Source of the DNA: CAVYXZ01 sp965223835
GTDB lineage: Bacteria > Chloroflexota > Anaerolineae > Aggregatilineales > Phototrophicaceae
DNA: 64,000 nt
NCBI GenBank assembly: GCA_965223835.1
Contig: CBDCXQ010000001.1
Location: forward strand, 4,588,001 to 4,652,000
Reading direction: 5' to 3'
Below are positions 9,221-17,733 of this stretch, piece after piece (position 1 is the stretch's first letter; each line of letters starts with the position of its first letter). The notes below the pieces were generated by a model. It had not been told where the DNA came from. It saw only the letters and a program-made list of their open reading frames with translations, and did not search any database. The translations under genes were made by a program, and so were the position numbers.

Positions 9221-9315
9221 AAGTCATTTACCTCCGGGCTTACACACCCGACATGTTTACAAAACGGTCCCCTATTGTAAGCAAACCAAAATTTTTTACT
9301 AGGGTAAAGTTTAAC

Positions 9316-9321
9316 ATTATA
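9316..9321 (-). promoter_or_regulatory. rpsD: Candidate -10 box for rpsD
   Basis: On the minus strand TATAAT occupies 9316-9321, about 95 bp upstream of the rpsD start. The -35 box is weak (TTCTGC at a 19-bp spacing), so support is only partial. Confidence 0.35.
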
Positions 9322-9329
9322 CGCATCCT

Positions 9330-9359
9330 TTGATCTTCCTGCAGAATCCAGGATAAAAT
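9330..9359 (+). promoter_or_regulatory. Predicted promoter for the HNH cassette
   Basis: TTGATC (9330-9335) and TAAAAT (9354-9359) are separated by 18 bp and lie about 35 bp before the first cassette gene. It overlaps the region upstream of divergent rpsD. Confidence 0.5.
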
Positions 9360-9393
9360 GTGTTGTAATCCGCTTTTTCAAGGGTCATTCAAT

Positions 9394-9804
9394 ATGCCAA
9401 ATACACAAATCACCTATATGTATCGTGACGCTTCCAACTGGAAACAGTTTGAGACTGTAATTTTATGGGGTGAGATGAATGACAATGATATTGAAACTAT
9501 TCTAAGCCGACTAACCGATCACAATCTATTTCTGCCGGAGCAGGTTGGGTTGCCACGATTGCAACATCGTTGGGAGAATTTGAATGAAGATGATGGCATC
9601 TACCATGAACTCAAACTCGAGGACTTCACAAAGTCAGATTTAGAACCAACTGTCGATATGACCGCGCAGGAACTTGTAGAAAACTTTCGTAAGGTAGAAT
9701 GGGACATCAAACGTTCAATCTGGACTCTTTGGCTTGGTGCCAAGATTGATCCGCAAGCCAATATCAACGAAATTATCAAAATGAATACTGGGCGAATTTG
9801 GTGA
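9394..9804 (+). CDS. Hypothetical protein, partner of an HNH nuclease
   Basis: I do not recognise this family. ATG 9394 is preferred over ATG 9358 because AAGGG lies nine bases upstream and the longer N-terminus looks unnatural. The 136-residue product is acidic and soluble, with several Trp residues near the C-terminus (WDIKRSIWTLWLG) and no signal or membrane segment. It overlaps the following HNH-nuclease gene by four bases (GTGA), which implies co-expression. The region is AT-rich compared with the surrounding genes. A role as an antitoxin-like or accessory partner is only a guess from gene order. Confidence 0.65.
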   Translation: MPNTQITYMYRDASNWKQFETVILWGEMNDNDIETILSRLTDHNLFLPEQVGLPRLQHRWENLNEDDGIYHELKLEDFTKSDLEPTVDMTAQELVENFRKVEWDIKRSIWTLWLGAKIDPQANINEIIKMNTGRIW

Positions 9805-10565
9805 AATCAAGAAACTGGTCTCACACCGAACTTCTTCTTGCTTTCAATCTTTATTGCAAGATCCCTTTTGGTCAATTCGTCGCTGGCAATGCCAAGATAA
9901 AGCAATTGGCAGAATTGATTGGTCGAACGCCAGATGCAGTGGCAATGAAGCTAAGCAATTTCGCGTCACTAGACCCTTATCATCAAGCACGGGGGGTTAA
10001 AGGATTATCAAATACGAGCAAAGCTGACCGCGAAATGTGGATAGCATTCACATCCGACTGGGATAAATATGTGGAAGAAAGTGAGGCGGAATTTGAGCGT
10101 ATATCTAAAGAGTCCATCTTCGGACATACGGTTGAGAAAGCAGTCACACCTGCAGGACCAACAGAACTAGATCAGGTAGTTAAAGTACGTCGCGGTCAAC
10201 GATTCTTTAGAGATGCAGTTTTAGCAAGTTACCAGAATCAATGTTGTGTGTGCGGTACACCTATTCCCGAATTGCTCAATGCTAGTCATATCATTCCCTG
10301 GGCAGATGAAGAAAGCACTCGTCTGAACCCCACCAACGGGCTTTGTCTATGTGCTCTTCATGACCGAGGATTTGATCGTGGCCTCATGACAGTCAGCCCA
10401 GATTACGAAATAATTATCAGTTCGAACATACATCGACACCTTCCGCAACAAGCACTAGAATATGGATTCATCATTTACGAACATAGTCAAATTAACTTGC
10501 CAACTAAATTCCTTCCTGAAAAAGCATTCCTCGAAGCCCATAACAATCGCTATTTTCATCCTTAA
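9801..10565 (+). CDS. HNH endonuclease, restriction-like
   Basis: The C-terminal half has a typical HNH nuclease: CCVCGTPIPELLNASHIIPW carries the zinc cysteines and the first His, then NPTNGLCLCALHDRGFDRG gives the Asn and second His. This form is common in putative restriction endonucleases. The N-terminal half (residues about 1-60) resembles a helix-turn-helix segment (IKQLAELIGRTPDAVAMKLSNF). GTG 9801 is chosen as start because it overlaps the upstream stop codon. A 60-base sample (9841-9900) has 24 G/C (40%), against 37 of 60 in an adjacent rsmI sample, consistent with horizontal transfer. Its stop codon overlaps that of rsmI on the other strand. It may cut modified or foreign DNA; the target is unknown. 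Confidence 0.88.
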   Translation: MKSRNWSHTELLLAFNLYCKIPFGQFVAGNAKIKQLAELIGRTPDAVAMKLSNFASLDPYHQARGVKGLSNTSKADREMWIAFTSDWDKYVEESEAEFERISKESIFGHTVEKAVTPAGPTELDQVVKVRRGQRFFRDAVLASYQNQCCVCGTPIPELLNASHIIPWADEESTRLNPTNGLCLCALHDRGFDRGLMTVSPDYEIIISSNIHRHLPQQALEYGFIIYEHSQINLPTKFLPEKAFLEAHNNRYFHP

Positions 10566-11389
10566 TCATTTAGTTTTTCATTTTTGAGTGCATACACATC
10601 CCGCCGCTTCCAGCCGGATACCGCCGCAATGCGTTTAGCCGCCTGGCTCAACGCATCGCCTGCTGCCAACCGTTCAGCCAGGGCCTCACGTACTTTTTCC
10701 TCGTCCCAAACTGTTTCCGTCTGGGGGATTCCGCCGATTAAGAGGACGACCTCACCACGCGGCGGATTATCGACAAAATGGGCGTGGACCTCGCTCACCG
10801 TTCCGCGCACAAACTCCTCGTAGATCTTGGTCAATTCCCGCGCTACACACACCGGACGTTCACCCAGCCGCGACACTATCGCTGCCAGTGTATCCACGAG
10901 CCGGTTGGGGCTTTCATAACAGATGACCGTGCGGGTTTCCGTGCGCAGCAGGTCAAGTGCAGTTTGTCGTGCTTGCTGCTTTCTGGGTAAAAAGCCGATA
11001 AAAACAAAGGCATCGGTCGGCAGGCCCGAACCCACCAATGCGGGCAACAATGCACTGGGTCCCGGCAGCGGTTCGACTCGATAGCCGTGTTGCAGGACGG
11101 CTTGAATTAATTCGTAGCCGGGGTCGGATACGCCCGGTGTTCCAGCATCAGAAACCAGGGCCACATCCCCCTGCGCTAACGCTTCCAAAATGGCATCCAG
11201 TTTTGCCAGTTTACTATGTTCGTGATAACTCGTCAGCGGAGTCATGATCGCATAATGGCGCAACAGCACCCGCGTCGTGCGTGTATCTTCGGCGGCGATG
11301 AGACTGGACTCTCGCAGCACACGCAAACCACGTAGCGTAATGTCTTCCAGATTGCCGATCGGCGTCGGCACCACATAAAGAATTCCCAT
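10562..11389 (-). CDS. rsmI: 16S rRNA (cytidine-1402-2'-O)-methyltransferase
   Basis: RsmI methylates the ribose of C1402 in the 16S rRNA decoding centre with S-adenosylmethionine. The 275 residues match the family length. The TP-methylase signature VPTPIGNLEDITLRGLRVL is at the N-terminus, followed by AAEDTRTTRVLL, SDAGTPGVSDPG near residue 80 and GPSALLPALVGSGLPTDAF near 110. The C-terminus has the helical domain found in RsmI. A strong ribosome-binding site is not obvious. It converges with the HNH cassette, sharing TTAA at the two stop codons. Confidence 0.95.
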   Translation of the reverse strand: MGILYVVPTPIGNLEDITLRGLRVLRESSLIAAEDTRTTRVLLRHYAIMTPLTSYHEHSKLAKLDAILEALAQGDVALVSDAGTPGVSDPGYELIQAVLQHGYRVEPLPGPSALLPALVGSGLPTDAFVFIGFLPRKQQARQTALDLLRTETRTVICYESPNRLVDTLAAIVSRLGERPVCVARELTKIYEEFVRGTVSEVHAHFVDNPPRGEVVLLIGGIPQTETVWDEEKVREALAERLAAGDALSQAAKRIAAVSGWKRRDVYALKNEKLND

Positions 11390-11436
11390 TTACTTATTTT
11401 ATTCAATTTTCACAATTTATTCACAGGTCTTATGAT

Positions 11437-11464
11437 TTGACCGAAACAGACTGTGATGTAATTA
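11437..11464 (+). promoter_or_regulatory. Predicted promoter for the 72-residue protein gene
   Basis: TTGACC (11437-11442) and TAATTA (11459-11464) are 16 bp apart, ending 26 bp before the start codon. Confidence 0.45.
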
Positions 11465-11490
11465 GTTTACAGGATTCAGGAGTGTGAAAA

Positions 11491-11709
11491 ATGTCAACGA
11501 ACAACGATTATTGGGTAGAAACACAACCATTCGGAACTTCGACGGTGCGCATTGAACTTACACGCGCCGGGAAGTTATGGCATGGACAGGCCGCACGCTT
11601 GCAAGGTCGCAACATCGAGCGGCGGGTATTAGCTAACGCGGTTGGCATCGATTTTGAATCCGTTCGGCATGAAGTCCTCAAACGGGCCGCCCGCACCCTT
11701 AAGCATTAG
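11491..11709 (+). CDS. Small hypothetical protein (72 residues)
   Basis: ATG 11491 follows AGGAG at a suitable distance, and a promoter is visible upstream, so translation is plausible. The protein is soluble and basic (IERRVLANAVGIDF, HEVLKRAARTLKH), with a beta-rich N-terminus and a helical C-terminus. I do not recognise it. Its TAG stop overlaps the stop of the convergent helical-repeat gene. Confidence 0.65.
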   Translation: MSTNNDYWVETQPFGTSTVRIELTRAGKLWHGQAARLQGRNIERRVLANAVGIDFESVRHEVLKRAARTLKH

Positions 11710-12644
11710 TGTCCGTGCCGCGTCCGTAAGGTAGCGAGTAAATCGTCCTTTTCTGGACCCGGCACCAGTTCAACCGCTTCGATAAAATTGGCAATACGAT
11801 GCGCCGGGCTGCGTTTCGCTAACGTGAACAACCGCTCAATCAGATCAGTGTCACGCGAAGCCGCCAGCATCACCACCCCAAAATTATGCAGTTCATCATG
11901 ACGTGTTTGTGTGATGATTTCATCTACAGTTGGATACAATGCCTGGACTTGATGCTCAACAATGTGGGTGATAATGCCCATGTTAACAACGGCCCGGTCC
12001 CGGTCGGCGAACAGGTCAATAAGGTGGCGGTACAATTCAACGGGAAAACTACCGCCCAATAATTCAAGCGCTTTGCCGACCACTTCATTTTGACCGGCCT
12101 CGATCGCGTCCAGACCACCCAGCAACAAAAATTGATAAATCGGCAAAATCTGGTTCTGTTGTGACAGGAGATTGAGGGCCGTGACCGCCGGTTCCCCGTT
12201 AAATTTCGAGGTTGAATCCAGTTCGCTGAGCAAGCGGGTGGCATGAATCGTCGCCAGGTCAGCATCATTGATGGCGAGACCGATGAGCGCCACCGCCCGC
12301 AGATTCTGGGTAACTTCACCCATTAAGGGCTGAATCTCATAAGTGTTCAACCCGCGCAGGTACAAACCGCGATCGTCCGGGTGGCCGATGTTCGTCAGCA
12401 TTCGCAATAACTGTTCGCGGATAAAGGCCCCAGCGTCGTGGTGATTGTTCTCGAAATAATGCAGCGTCTTATTGCGCAACACTGGCCGCGCCGCATAATC
12501 CAACTCGCTATTGCCCAGCACCCGCAGTGCAGCATCAACCATCTCACGGCGCCGCGTTTGATCGAGCAATTCCAATGCCAACACCTGCGCATCAGCCGGA
12601 TCGGTTGTCTGTTTGAGTTGTTGCAACAGGCTGGTTTGTGTCAT
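11706..12644 (-). CDS. Helical-repeat (HEAT-like) protein
   Basis: The 312-residue product consists almost entirely of paired helices (for example ALELLDQTRRREMVDAALRVL, LFADRDRAVVNMGIITHIVEHQ), typical of HEAT-like solenoids used for protein binding. There is no signal peptide, transmembrane segment or catalytic motif. It seems cytoplasmic and monocistronic. Function is unknown. Confidence 0.72.
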   Translation of the reverse strand: MTQTSLLQQLKQTTDPADAQVLALELLDQTRRREMVDAALRVLGNSELDYAARPVLRNKTLHYFENNHHDAGAFIREQLLRMLTNIGHPDDRGLYLRGLNTYEIQPLMGEVTQNLRAVALIGLAINDADLATIHATRLLSELDSTSKFNGEPAVTALNLLSQQNQILPIYQFLLLGGLDAIEAGQNEVVGKALELLGGSFPVELYRHLIDLFADRDRAVVNMGIITHIVEHQVQALYPTVDEIITQTRHDELHNFGVVMLAASRDTDLIERLFTLAKRSPAHRIANFIEAVELVPGPEKDDLLATLRTRHGH

Positions 12645-12710
12645 CCTGTACCCCCGACCTCGGAGTATAGATTATTTTATTAATCGGCACAAGTGTTCTA
12701 ATACTTTAAA

Positions 12711-13799
12711 TTAAGCATAATCATCCAATCTACAATTAGCGACTGGTGCGCCTTCCTGCCGAATCCGCTCGATTTGAGCACGACTTTCGGTAATGCTATC
12801 GGTATCGTTCAAAACATCCAGTTGCAGTTGGAAGGTTTGCTGTTCGCCCGGTTGCAGCATGACCAGCCGGTTGTTTTTTCGCGCTCGATTCTGACCTTCA
12901 GGCACACAATTACCGGGTTCCACCCCATTCACGTAGATACCCTGCCGGGTGTTTTTCCATTGTGTGAGATAGGGCAGTTGGTCGGTCGGCCAACGCAGTG
13001 CAAGCCCCAAATCATCGCGATAGAGCAATACTTCGGTCGCTTCGTTAACGGCTCTTAGATGATGTAGATAAACAACCGATTCATAATCCGGGACTGGCCC
13101 CGCATATTGCGGCCAGGTCGCTAAACCGGGCCGTGCGAGGTCATTCATAGGATAAACTTTTTCGTAAGGTGTTGCTAGCTCAGTCCCCGCCGCAATGAGC
13201 GGAAAGCCAAAATTGAAATGGTAGAGGATCATAAACGGTGCAACCACATCACCCAGGTTGGTCACGACATCCTCAATGTAGAGTCCGGGCTTGCCCAGCA
13301 CCATTGTCAAGGTACGGTCCAGCAGCAGCTGTTCACTGTATAGCCCGGACTGGGGCACCCGCCCATACAAGCTGAGGCTGACTTCGCCACCGCTAACATT
13401 GATGTCGCCCACTGCGACACGATCTGCCCGCATCCGATTGATGCGCCCATGAAAATCGCGCTGTTCGCCGGTGACATCATCCACTTCAGGGCCGCCAGTG
13501 TGCTGTAAGCCACAGGTGGTGAGTAAGCCGCCATTGGATTGCTGTAACCACGTCTGTCCAAAATCAGGCGGGTGCGGTGAACCCTGACTCAACCACGTCA
13601 AGGGGAGACCATTATAATGGGCGGACCAGATGTCCATACCACGATCTGGCAACACGCTAAAGCTCAAACCGCTACTGTTGTAGGCTTCGATAATGCGTAA
13701 TCCATTGGGTAAATTCGCTTCACGAAAGTCGATAAATTGGCGCCAGTTGACGCTGTGCTGCATGAGTTCGGACGGGGTCCAGTTTGTCGGTTCTATCAT
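12711..13799 (-). CDS. DUF4432/aldose-1-epimerase-like protein
   Basis: ATG 13799 is chosen because GGAGG lies seven bases upstream; a longer frame to 13841 has no such site. The 362-residue product is beta-rich and shows the galactose mutarotase-like fold, with features of the DUF4432 branch: VLPDRGMDIW near residue 50, QHTGGPEVD near 105, and YHFNFGFPL near 195. His residues in these segments are likely sugar-binding or catalytic. The reaction is probably interconversion of sugar anomers, with unknown substrate. No partner genes of sugar catabolism are adjacent. Confidence 0.82.
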   Translation of the reverse strand: MIEPTNWTPSELMQHSVNWRQFIDFREANLPNGLRIIEAYNSSGLSFSVLPDRGMDIWSAHYNGLPLTWLSQGSPHPPDFGQTWLQQSNGGLLTTCGLQHTGGPEVDDVTGEQRDFHGRINRMRADRVAVGDINVSGGEVSLSLYGRVPQSGLYSEQLLLDRTLTMVLGKPGLYIEDVVTNLGDVVAPFMILYHFNFGFPLIAAGTELATPYEKVYPMNDLARPGLATWPQYAGPVPDYESVVYLHHLRAVNEATEVLLYRDDLGLALRWPTDQLPYLTQWKNTRQGIYVNGVEPGNCVPEGQNRARKNNRLVMLQPGEQQTFQLQLDVLNDTDSITESRAQIERIRQEGAPVANCRLDDYA

Positions 13800-13913
13800 G
13801 CGTAATCCTCCGTGGTGTGATAGGCGGATTATAGCAGTCACGGCGAACCAAACAAAAATCCCTGAGTCATTTTGACACAGGGATTCAAGGATTCAGATCG
13901 AGCAGATTTTGAA

Positions 13914-14459
13914 TTAGGCCGGGGCCGCTTCCGTCACCAGCGCAGCTTCCACGTCCAGGCTGATCTTGATTTCTTTGCCCACCATGACACCCCCACCTTC
14001 GATCGCCATGTTCCAGGTCAGGCCAAAGTCCTCACGATTGATTTTGGTCGAGGCTTCAAAACCAGCGACAGTCTGACCGTAGGGGCTGGTCACTTGCCCC
14101 AGAAATTCCGTATCGAGTTCGACTTCTCGCGTTACGTCACGAATGGTCAGATCGCCCGTAATGATCGCTGTATTGTCACCGGTGGGCTTCACCGACTTGC
14201 TCTTAAAGGTAATGGTGGGGAAGTTCTCGGCATCAAGAAAATCTGGACTCTTGAGATGATTGTCACGATCCGTGACACCCGTCGAGGTCATCTCGCTGAC
14301 GTTGATCGTTGCCTCAACGCTGGCATCGGCGATGTTGTTGGGATCAAAATTGATTGAGCCGGTCACATTTTTGAAGCCGCCGCGCACGGTCGAAACCATC
14401 ATGTGGCGAACGGCGAAATCGGCTGAGCTATGGATGGGGTCAATATTCCACTGGGTCAT
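13914..14459 (-). CDS. YceI-family protein
   Basis: YceI proteins form a lipocalin-like beta-barrel that binds polyisoprenoid or other amphiphilic lipids. The 181-residue product has the family opening WNIDPIHSSADFAVRHMM, then VTGSINFDP and DFLDAENFPTITFKSKSV, and ends in a Val/Ala-rich tail. No signal peptide is visible, so it should be cytoplasmic, unlike the periplasmic E. coli member. AGGA lies upstream of ATG 14459. Two TetR-type operators precede it, so it is likely repressed by the TetR gene upstream. Confidence 0.93.
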   Translation of the reverse strand: MTQWNIDPIHSSADFAVRHMMVSTVRGGFKNVTGSINFDPNNIADASVEATINVSEMTSTGVTDRDNHLKSPDFLDAENFPTITFKSKSVKPTGDNTAIITGDLTIRDVTREVELDTEFLGQVTSPYGQTVAGFEASTKINREDFGLTWNMAIEGGGVMVGKEIKISLDVEAALVTEAAPA

Positions 14460-14496
14460 TGTTCTTCCTACCTCTTACTTGTTTTCTCAGGTTAAT

Positions 14497-14510
14497 CGGA
14501 CCACAGTCCG
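14497..14510. promoter_or_regulatory. TetR-type operator, site 1
   Basis: CGGACCACAGTCCG is an inverted repeat with 5-bp arms and a 4-bp centre. It sits 38 bp upstream of the YceI start and matches site 2 in its GGAC and GTCC arms. Confidence 0.65.
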
Positions 14511-14571
14511 TTTGATGAAAATTAGCATAACGCAATCCACCTGTCTTTTCCATAAGAGGCTCATTAGAAAT

Positions 14572-14584
14572 GGACCGGAGTCCG
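14572..14584. promoter_or_regulatory. TetR-type operator, site 2
   Basis: GGACCGGAGTCC (14572-14583) followed by GTTT repeats the pattern of site 1 in the same intergenic region, 75 bp away. Both sites lie between the tetR stop and the YceI start. Confidence 0.65.
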
Positions 14585-14605
14585 TTTATCGTGAAGAAGG
14601 CAACT

Positions 14606-15199
14606 TTATCCGGGGTTGGTGAGTTGTGATAACGTGATTTGCAGGCCGTCGCGGATGCGCCCCATATCATAACCCAGCGATTGCTGCTGAAAATAAATGG
14701 TGCGCACATCAACCATCACATACAGCACATCCGCCATATAATCCACATCGCGCACGTTGGAAATACGCGACAAGAGACTGCGGATGGTTTGCCGCCACCA
14801 CTGATGGGCCGGGGAAGCCAGGACAGCGGTCAGATCATGCTCAGCAGCGATACATAACAGCGGCTGATTACGATCGACAAAGCGCAAGACCTGTTCCAGA
14901 AACCAGGTGAGATCAACCAGCGGGTCATTTTGGTTCTGGAAGCGGCGCAATGAACGTTCCTGCAAGTCCTGCATATCCTGGTCTAGCAACGCGTGCGCGA
15001 GATCGGACTTGTTTTTAAAATGGCGATAGAGTGTGCCCTTGCCCACGCCCGCTGCTTCGGCAATGGCGGACATGGAGACATTCTCCAACCCCTGTTGATC
15101 GAACAGTTGTTGCGCGGTTTCCAGCAGCAGCGCATGATTTTTCACCGCGTCAGACCGGGTCGGGCGCGGATCTTCGGGAAAGATCAAATGATTAGCCAT
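14606..15199 (-). CDS. TetR-family transcriptional repressor
   Basis: The 197-residue protein has the TetR DNA-binding domain in residues about 20-65 (LLETAQQLFDQQGLENVSMSAIAEAAGVGKGTLYRHFKNKSDL). The C-terminal helical domain is the ligand-binding and dimer part and is not informative. It lies upstream of the YceI gene in the same direction, with two operator-like palindromes between them, so it probably represses YceI expression. The predicted -10 box TATACT ends six bases before ATG, so the mRNA would have no leader. Confidence 0.93.
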   Translation of the reverse strand: MANHLIFPEDPRPTRSDAVKNHALLLETAQQLFDQQGLENVSMSAIAEAAGVGKGTLYRHFKNKSDLAHALLDQDMQDLQERSLRRFQNQNDPLVDLTWFLEQVLRFVDRNQPLLCIAAEHDLTAVLASPAHQWWRQTIRSLLSRISNVRDVDYMADVLYVMVDVRTIYFQQQSLGYDMGRIRDGLQITLSQLTNPG

Positions 15200-15205
15200 G
15201 CACCT

Positions 15206-15233
15206 AGTATATTACAGAGATGACAGAATTACA
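15206..15233 (-). promoter_or_regulatory. Predicted promoter giving a leaderless tetR transcript
   Basis: On the minus strand, TGTAAT (15228-15233) and TATACT (15206-15211) have a 16-bp spacer. Only six bases separate the -10 box from ATG 15199, so transcription would begin at or near the start codon. Confidence 0.45.
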
Positions 15234-15245
15234 TTGGAAATGTCG

Positions 15246-15644
15246 TTACCGGGCAATGACCCTGAGCGGTTTGATCTTGTGAAGCGTGCGTCGATCAACA
15301 GCTTCCGGCGGTGCTTCGATGCCGTAACGCTTGGGTATGCCACGATATTGCAGCGAAAGTTCGTTCATATTCTCGCCCGCACCCTCGCTGGTGACTTCTT
15401 CGACAACCCCTCGCACTTCCAGATAACGATAGGCATCGTTGGGATCAATCGCCAGGATGGTGACTTTCGGGTTACGGCGAACGTTATGATCTTTTTGCCG
15501 GTTCACCGAAGCGTTGACGATAATATGGGTGCCATCGTACATACACCAGACCGGCGTACACTGCGGCTGTCCATCTGGCATCATCGTCACATAAGATACC
15601 GTAACGGGTTCGGTCAACAAGTCGAGATGCGATTCCGGGATCAT
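15246..15644 (-). CDS. PPOX-class flavin/F420-dependent oxidoreductase
   Basis: ATG 15644 is preferred, with GGAG five to eight bases upstream. The 132-residue product has the split-barrel fold of pyridoxamine phosphate oxidase-like proteins: VSYVTMMPDGQPQCTPVWCMYDG, then NRQKDHNVRRNPKVTILAIDP, and EVRGVVEEV. This branch (TIGR03618-like) often uses F420 or FMN. The substrate is unknown. It is divergent from the glycosyltransferase operon. Confidence 0.85.
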   Translation of the reverse strand: MIPESHLDLLTEPVTVSYVTMMPDGQPQCTPVWCMYDGTHIIVNASVNRQKDHNVRRNPKVTILAIDPNDAYRYLEVRGVVEEVTSEGAGENMNELSLQYRGIPKRYGIEAPPEAVDRRTLHKIKPLRVIAR

Positions 15645-15836
15645 CGTAGCTCCTACCAAGAGTCATGATTCGATACTGCCCCCTATTATTTCACAGGCCA
15701 CGCCAGCCATAAATGACCAATAAATGCGATGTGCCGGGCAATGCAGGCGAACCGAATGCGAGTCGCGTTGCCGCAGAGTGCCCATTGACGCCCGGATGAT
15801 TTCCGGCAAGAATCGGCCCTGAGAGGATTGAGGGTT

Positions 15837-16565
15837 ATGAATCCCATCACACCACCTAAAACACTCGTGATTATTCCGGCGCTGAACGAAGAAGACAGCA
15901 TCACCCACGTAGTTGCGACCATTCGCCAGCACCTGAGCCACGCCGATATTGTGGTCATGAACGACGGTTCCACTGACCACACGGCTGAGAACGCTGCTGC
16001 TGCCGGAGCGATTGTGCTGAATCTGCCGTATAACGTCGGCATCGGGGCATCGGTCCAAACCGGATTTCAATTCGCCTGTGCCTATGATTATGGGGTTGTG
16101 GTCCGCAGCGATGGTGACGGGCAACACGAACCCCGTGACCTGAGCCGCTTGCTGGATGCCCTGCAGACGGGTGACGCGGACATGGTCGTCGGCACCCGCT
16201 TTATCGAAAATCGAGGCTATCAGGCCAGTTTTCCACGTCGGGTGGGGATTCTGTTGCTGGCGCGTTTAATCTCCACAATTATCCACCAGCCGATTACGGA
16301 CCCAACATCCGGTTTTGTGGCGTTTAATCGCCCGGCGATTCGCCTGTTCGCGCATGTCTATCCCCATGATTACCCGGAGCCAGAAGGCCTGGTGGTGGCC
16401 CACCGCGCTGGTCTAAGAATCCGTGAGGTTCCAGTCACAATGAAACCGCGCTATGCTGGTCGTTCTTCGATTACCAACCTGCGCTCGATTTATTACATGC
16501 TCAAGGTCATCCTGGCTATCCTGATCGGCCTGCTGCGGCCCGCCGTGCTGGTAGAAGATGCATGA
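15837..16565 (+). CDS. Family 2 glycosyltransferase (dolichol-phosphate mannosyltransferase-like)
   Basis: ATG 15837 follows GAGGG. The 242-residue product has the GT-A fold: VIIPALNEEDSITHVV, the NDGSTDHT nucleotide motif, the SDGDGQHEP metal motif, and a C-terminal hydrophobic segment (LKVILAILIGLLRPAVLV). This arrangement resembles DPM1/GtrB-like transferases that move a sugar from a nucleotide donor to a polyprenyl phosphate. It overlaps the next glycosyltransferase by four bases, implying a shared surface-glycan task. Confidence 0.9.
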   Translation: MNPITPPKTLVIIPALNEEDSITHVVATIRQHLSHADIVVMNDGSTDHTAENAAAAGAIVLNLPYNVGIGASVQTGFQFACAYDYGVVVRSDGDGQHEPRDLSRLLDALQTGDADMVVGTRFIENRGYQASFPRRVGILLLARLISTIIHQPITDPTSGFVAFNRPAIRLFAHVYPHDYPEPEGLVVAHRAGLRIREVPVTMKPRYAGRSSITNLRSIYYMLKVILAILIGLLRPAVLVEDA

Positions 16566-17674
16566 CCGGTCGCCCCCGCGTCCTGATGCTCTCCAAAGCC
16601 TGTATCGTGGGCATTTATCAGCGCAAACTGGAAGCTATCGCTCAACACAAGATTGATCTGCTTACGCTGGTGCCGCCATCATGGAAAGACGAACGTGGCG
16701 AAACCCGATTAGAACGCGTTTATACCACCGGCTATCACCTGGAAATGACACCTATTCGGTTCAACGGCAATTTCCACCTGCACCATTACCCAGAACTGGG
16801 CCGTGCCATCCGGGATTTCAAGCCGGACATCGTTCACATTGACGAAGAACCCTACAATCTCGCCACCTGGCAAGCATTGCATGAGGCGCAACGAATTGGC
16901 GCGAAGACGCTGTTTTTTAGCTGGCAGAATATCAACCGGCGCTATCCGCCGCCCTTTCAGTGGGGCGAACACTGGACGCTGCGGCAGGTAGATTATGCCA
17001 TTGTGGGAACAGATAGCGCCGCCGAGGTTTGGCGGGCAAAGGGGTATGCTGGGCCGCTGCGGGTGATTCCGCAGTTTGGCGTGGACCCCAACTTATTTCA
17101 GCCATCAGCAATGGTCACAATAAGACGTCCCTTTACCATCGGTTACTTTGGCCGTTTGGTCGTGGAAAAGGGACTCACGACCCTGATTGCTGCCGTTGCC
17201 CGGCTCAATAATCCTGACTGGCGCTTGCGCTTTGTTGGCAGTGGTCCCCACCAGATCGAACTGAAAAATCAGGTCGCAGCACTGGGTATTGGTGCTAAAG
17301 TGCAGTTTTGTGATGCAGTACCCTCAACCCGGATGCCCATGCTGTATCATGAACTGGATGTGTTTGTGTTGCCATCGCTGACGCGGCCCAACTGGAAAGA
17401 GCAATTTGGGCGGGTGCTGGTCGAGGCGATGGCGAGTGGGGTGCCGGTCATTGGCTCCGACAGCGGCGCGATTCCCGATGTGGTGGGCGATGCCGGGTTG
17501 ATTTTCCCCGAAGGTGATGTCAATGCGTTGGCGGCCCATCTCGACCAATTACAACATGATTCCGACTTGCGCGAACAACTTACTCAAAAAGGCCGCACCC
17601 GCGTGCTCGATCACTTCACTCATGAGCGCGTTGCGGCGGAAACAGTAGCCGTGTACCATGAGATGCTGAAATAA
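16562..17674 (+). CDS. Family 1/4 glycosyltransferase (GT-B)
   Basis: The 370-residue protein has two Rossmann halves. The C-terminal half contains FTIGYFGRLVVEKGLTTLI, WRLRFVGSGP and the retaining E-x7-E signature EQFGRVLVEAMASGVPVIGSD near residue 280. These are marks of GT4-like transferases. It likely extends a polysaccharide or glycolipid. The start overlaps the upstream gene (ATGA), so the two are translationally coupled. Confidence 0.92.
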   Translation: MTGRPRVLMLSKACIVGIYQRKLEAIAQHKIDLLTLVPPSWKDERGETRLERVYTTGYHLEMTPIRFNGNFHLHHYPELGRAIRDFKPDIVHIDEEPYNLATWQALHEAQRIGAKTLFFSWQNINRRYPPPFQWGEHWTLRQVDYAIVGTDSAAEVWRAKGYAGPLRVIPQFGVDPNLFQPSAMVTIRRPFTIGYFGRLVVEKGLTTLIAAVARLNNPDWRLRFVGSGPHQIELKNQVAALGIGAKVQFCDAVPSTRMPMLYHELDVFVLPSLTRPNWKEQFGRVLVEAMASGVPVIGSDSGAIPDVVGDAGLIFPEGDVNALAAHLDQLQHDSDLREQLTQKGRTRVLDHFTHERVAAETVAVYHEMLK

Positions 17675-17733
17675 TGAACGCGGCTCAGTGATCGGTTATA
17701 ATCGCTGGCGATTATCAACAAGAGAGCGTTGAC

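Noticed and set aside
10562..10565. Overlapping stop codons of convergent genes (also at 11706-11709)
   Set aside because: TTAA and TTAG sharing is a common result of compact convergent genes and does not need a special explanation.
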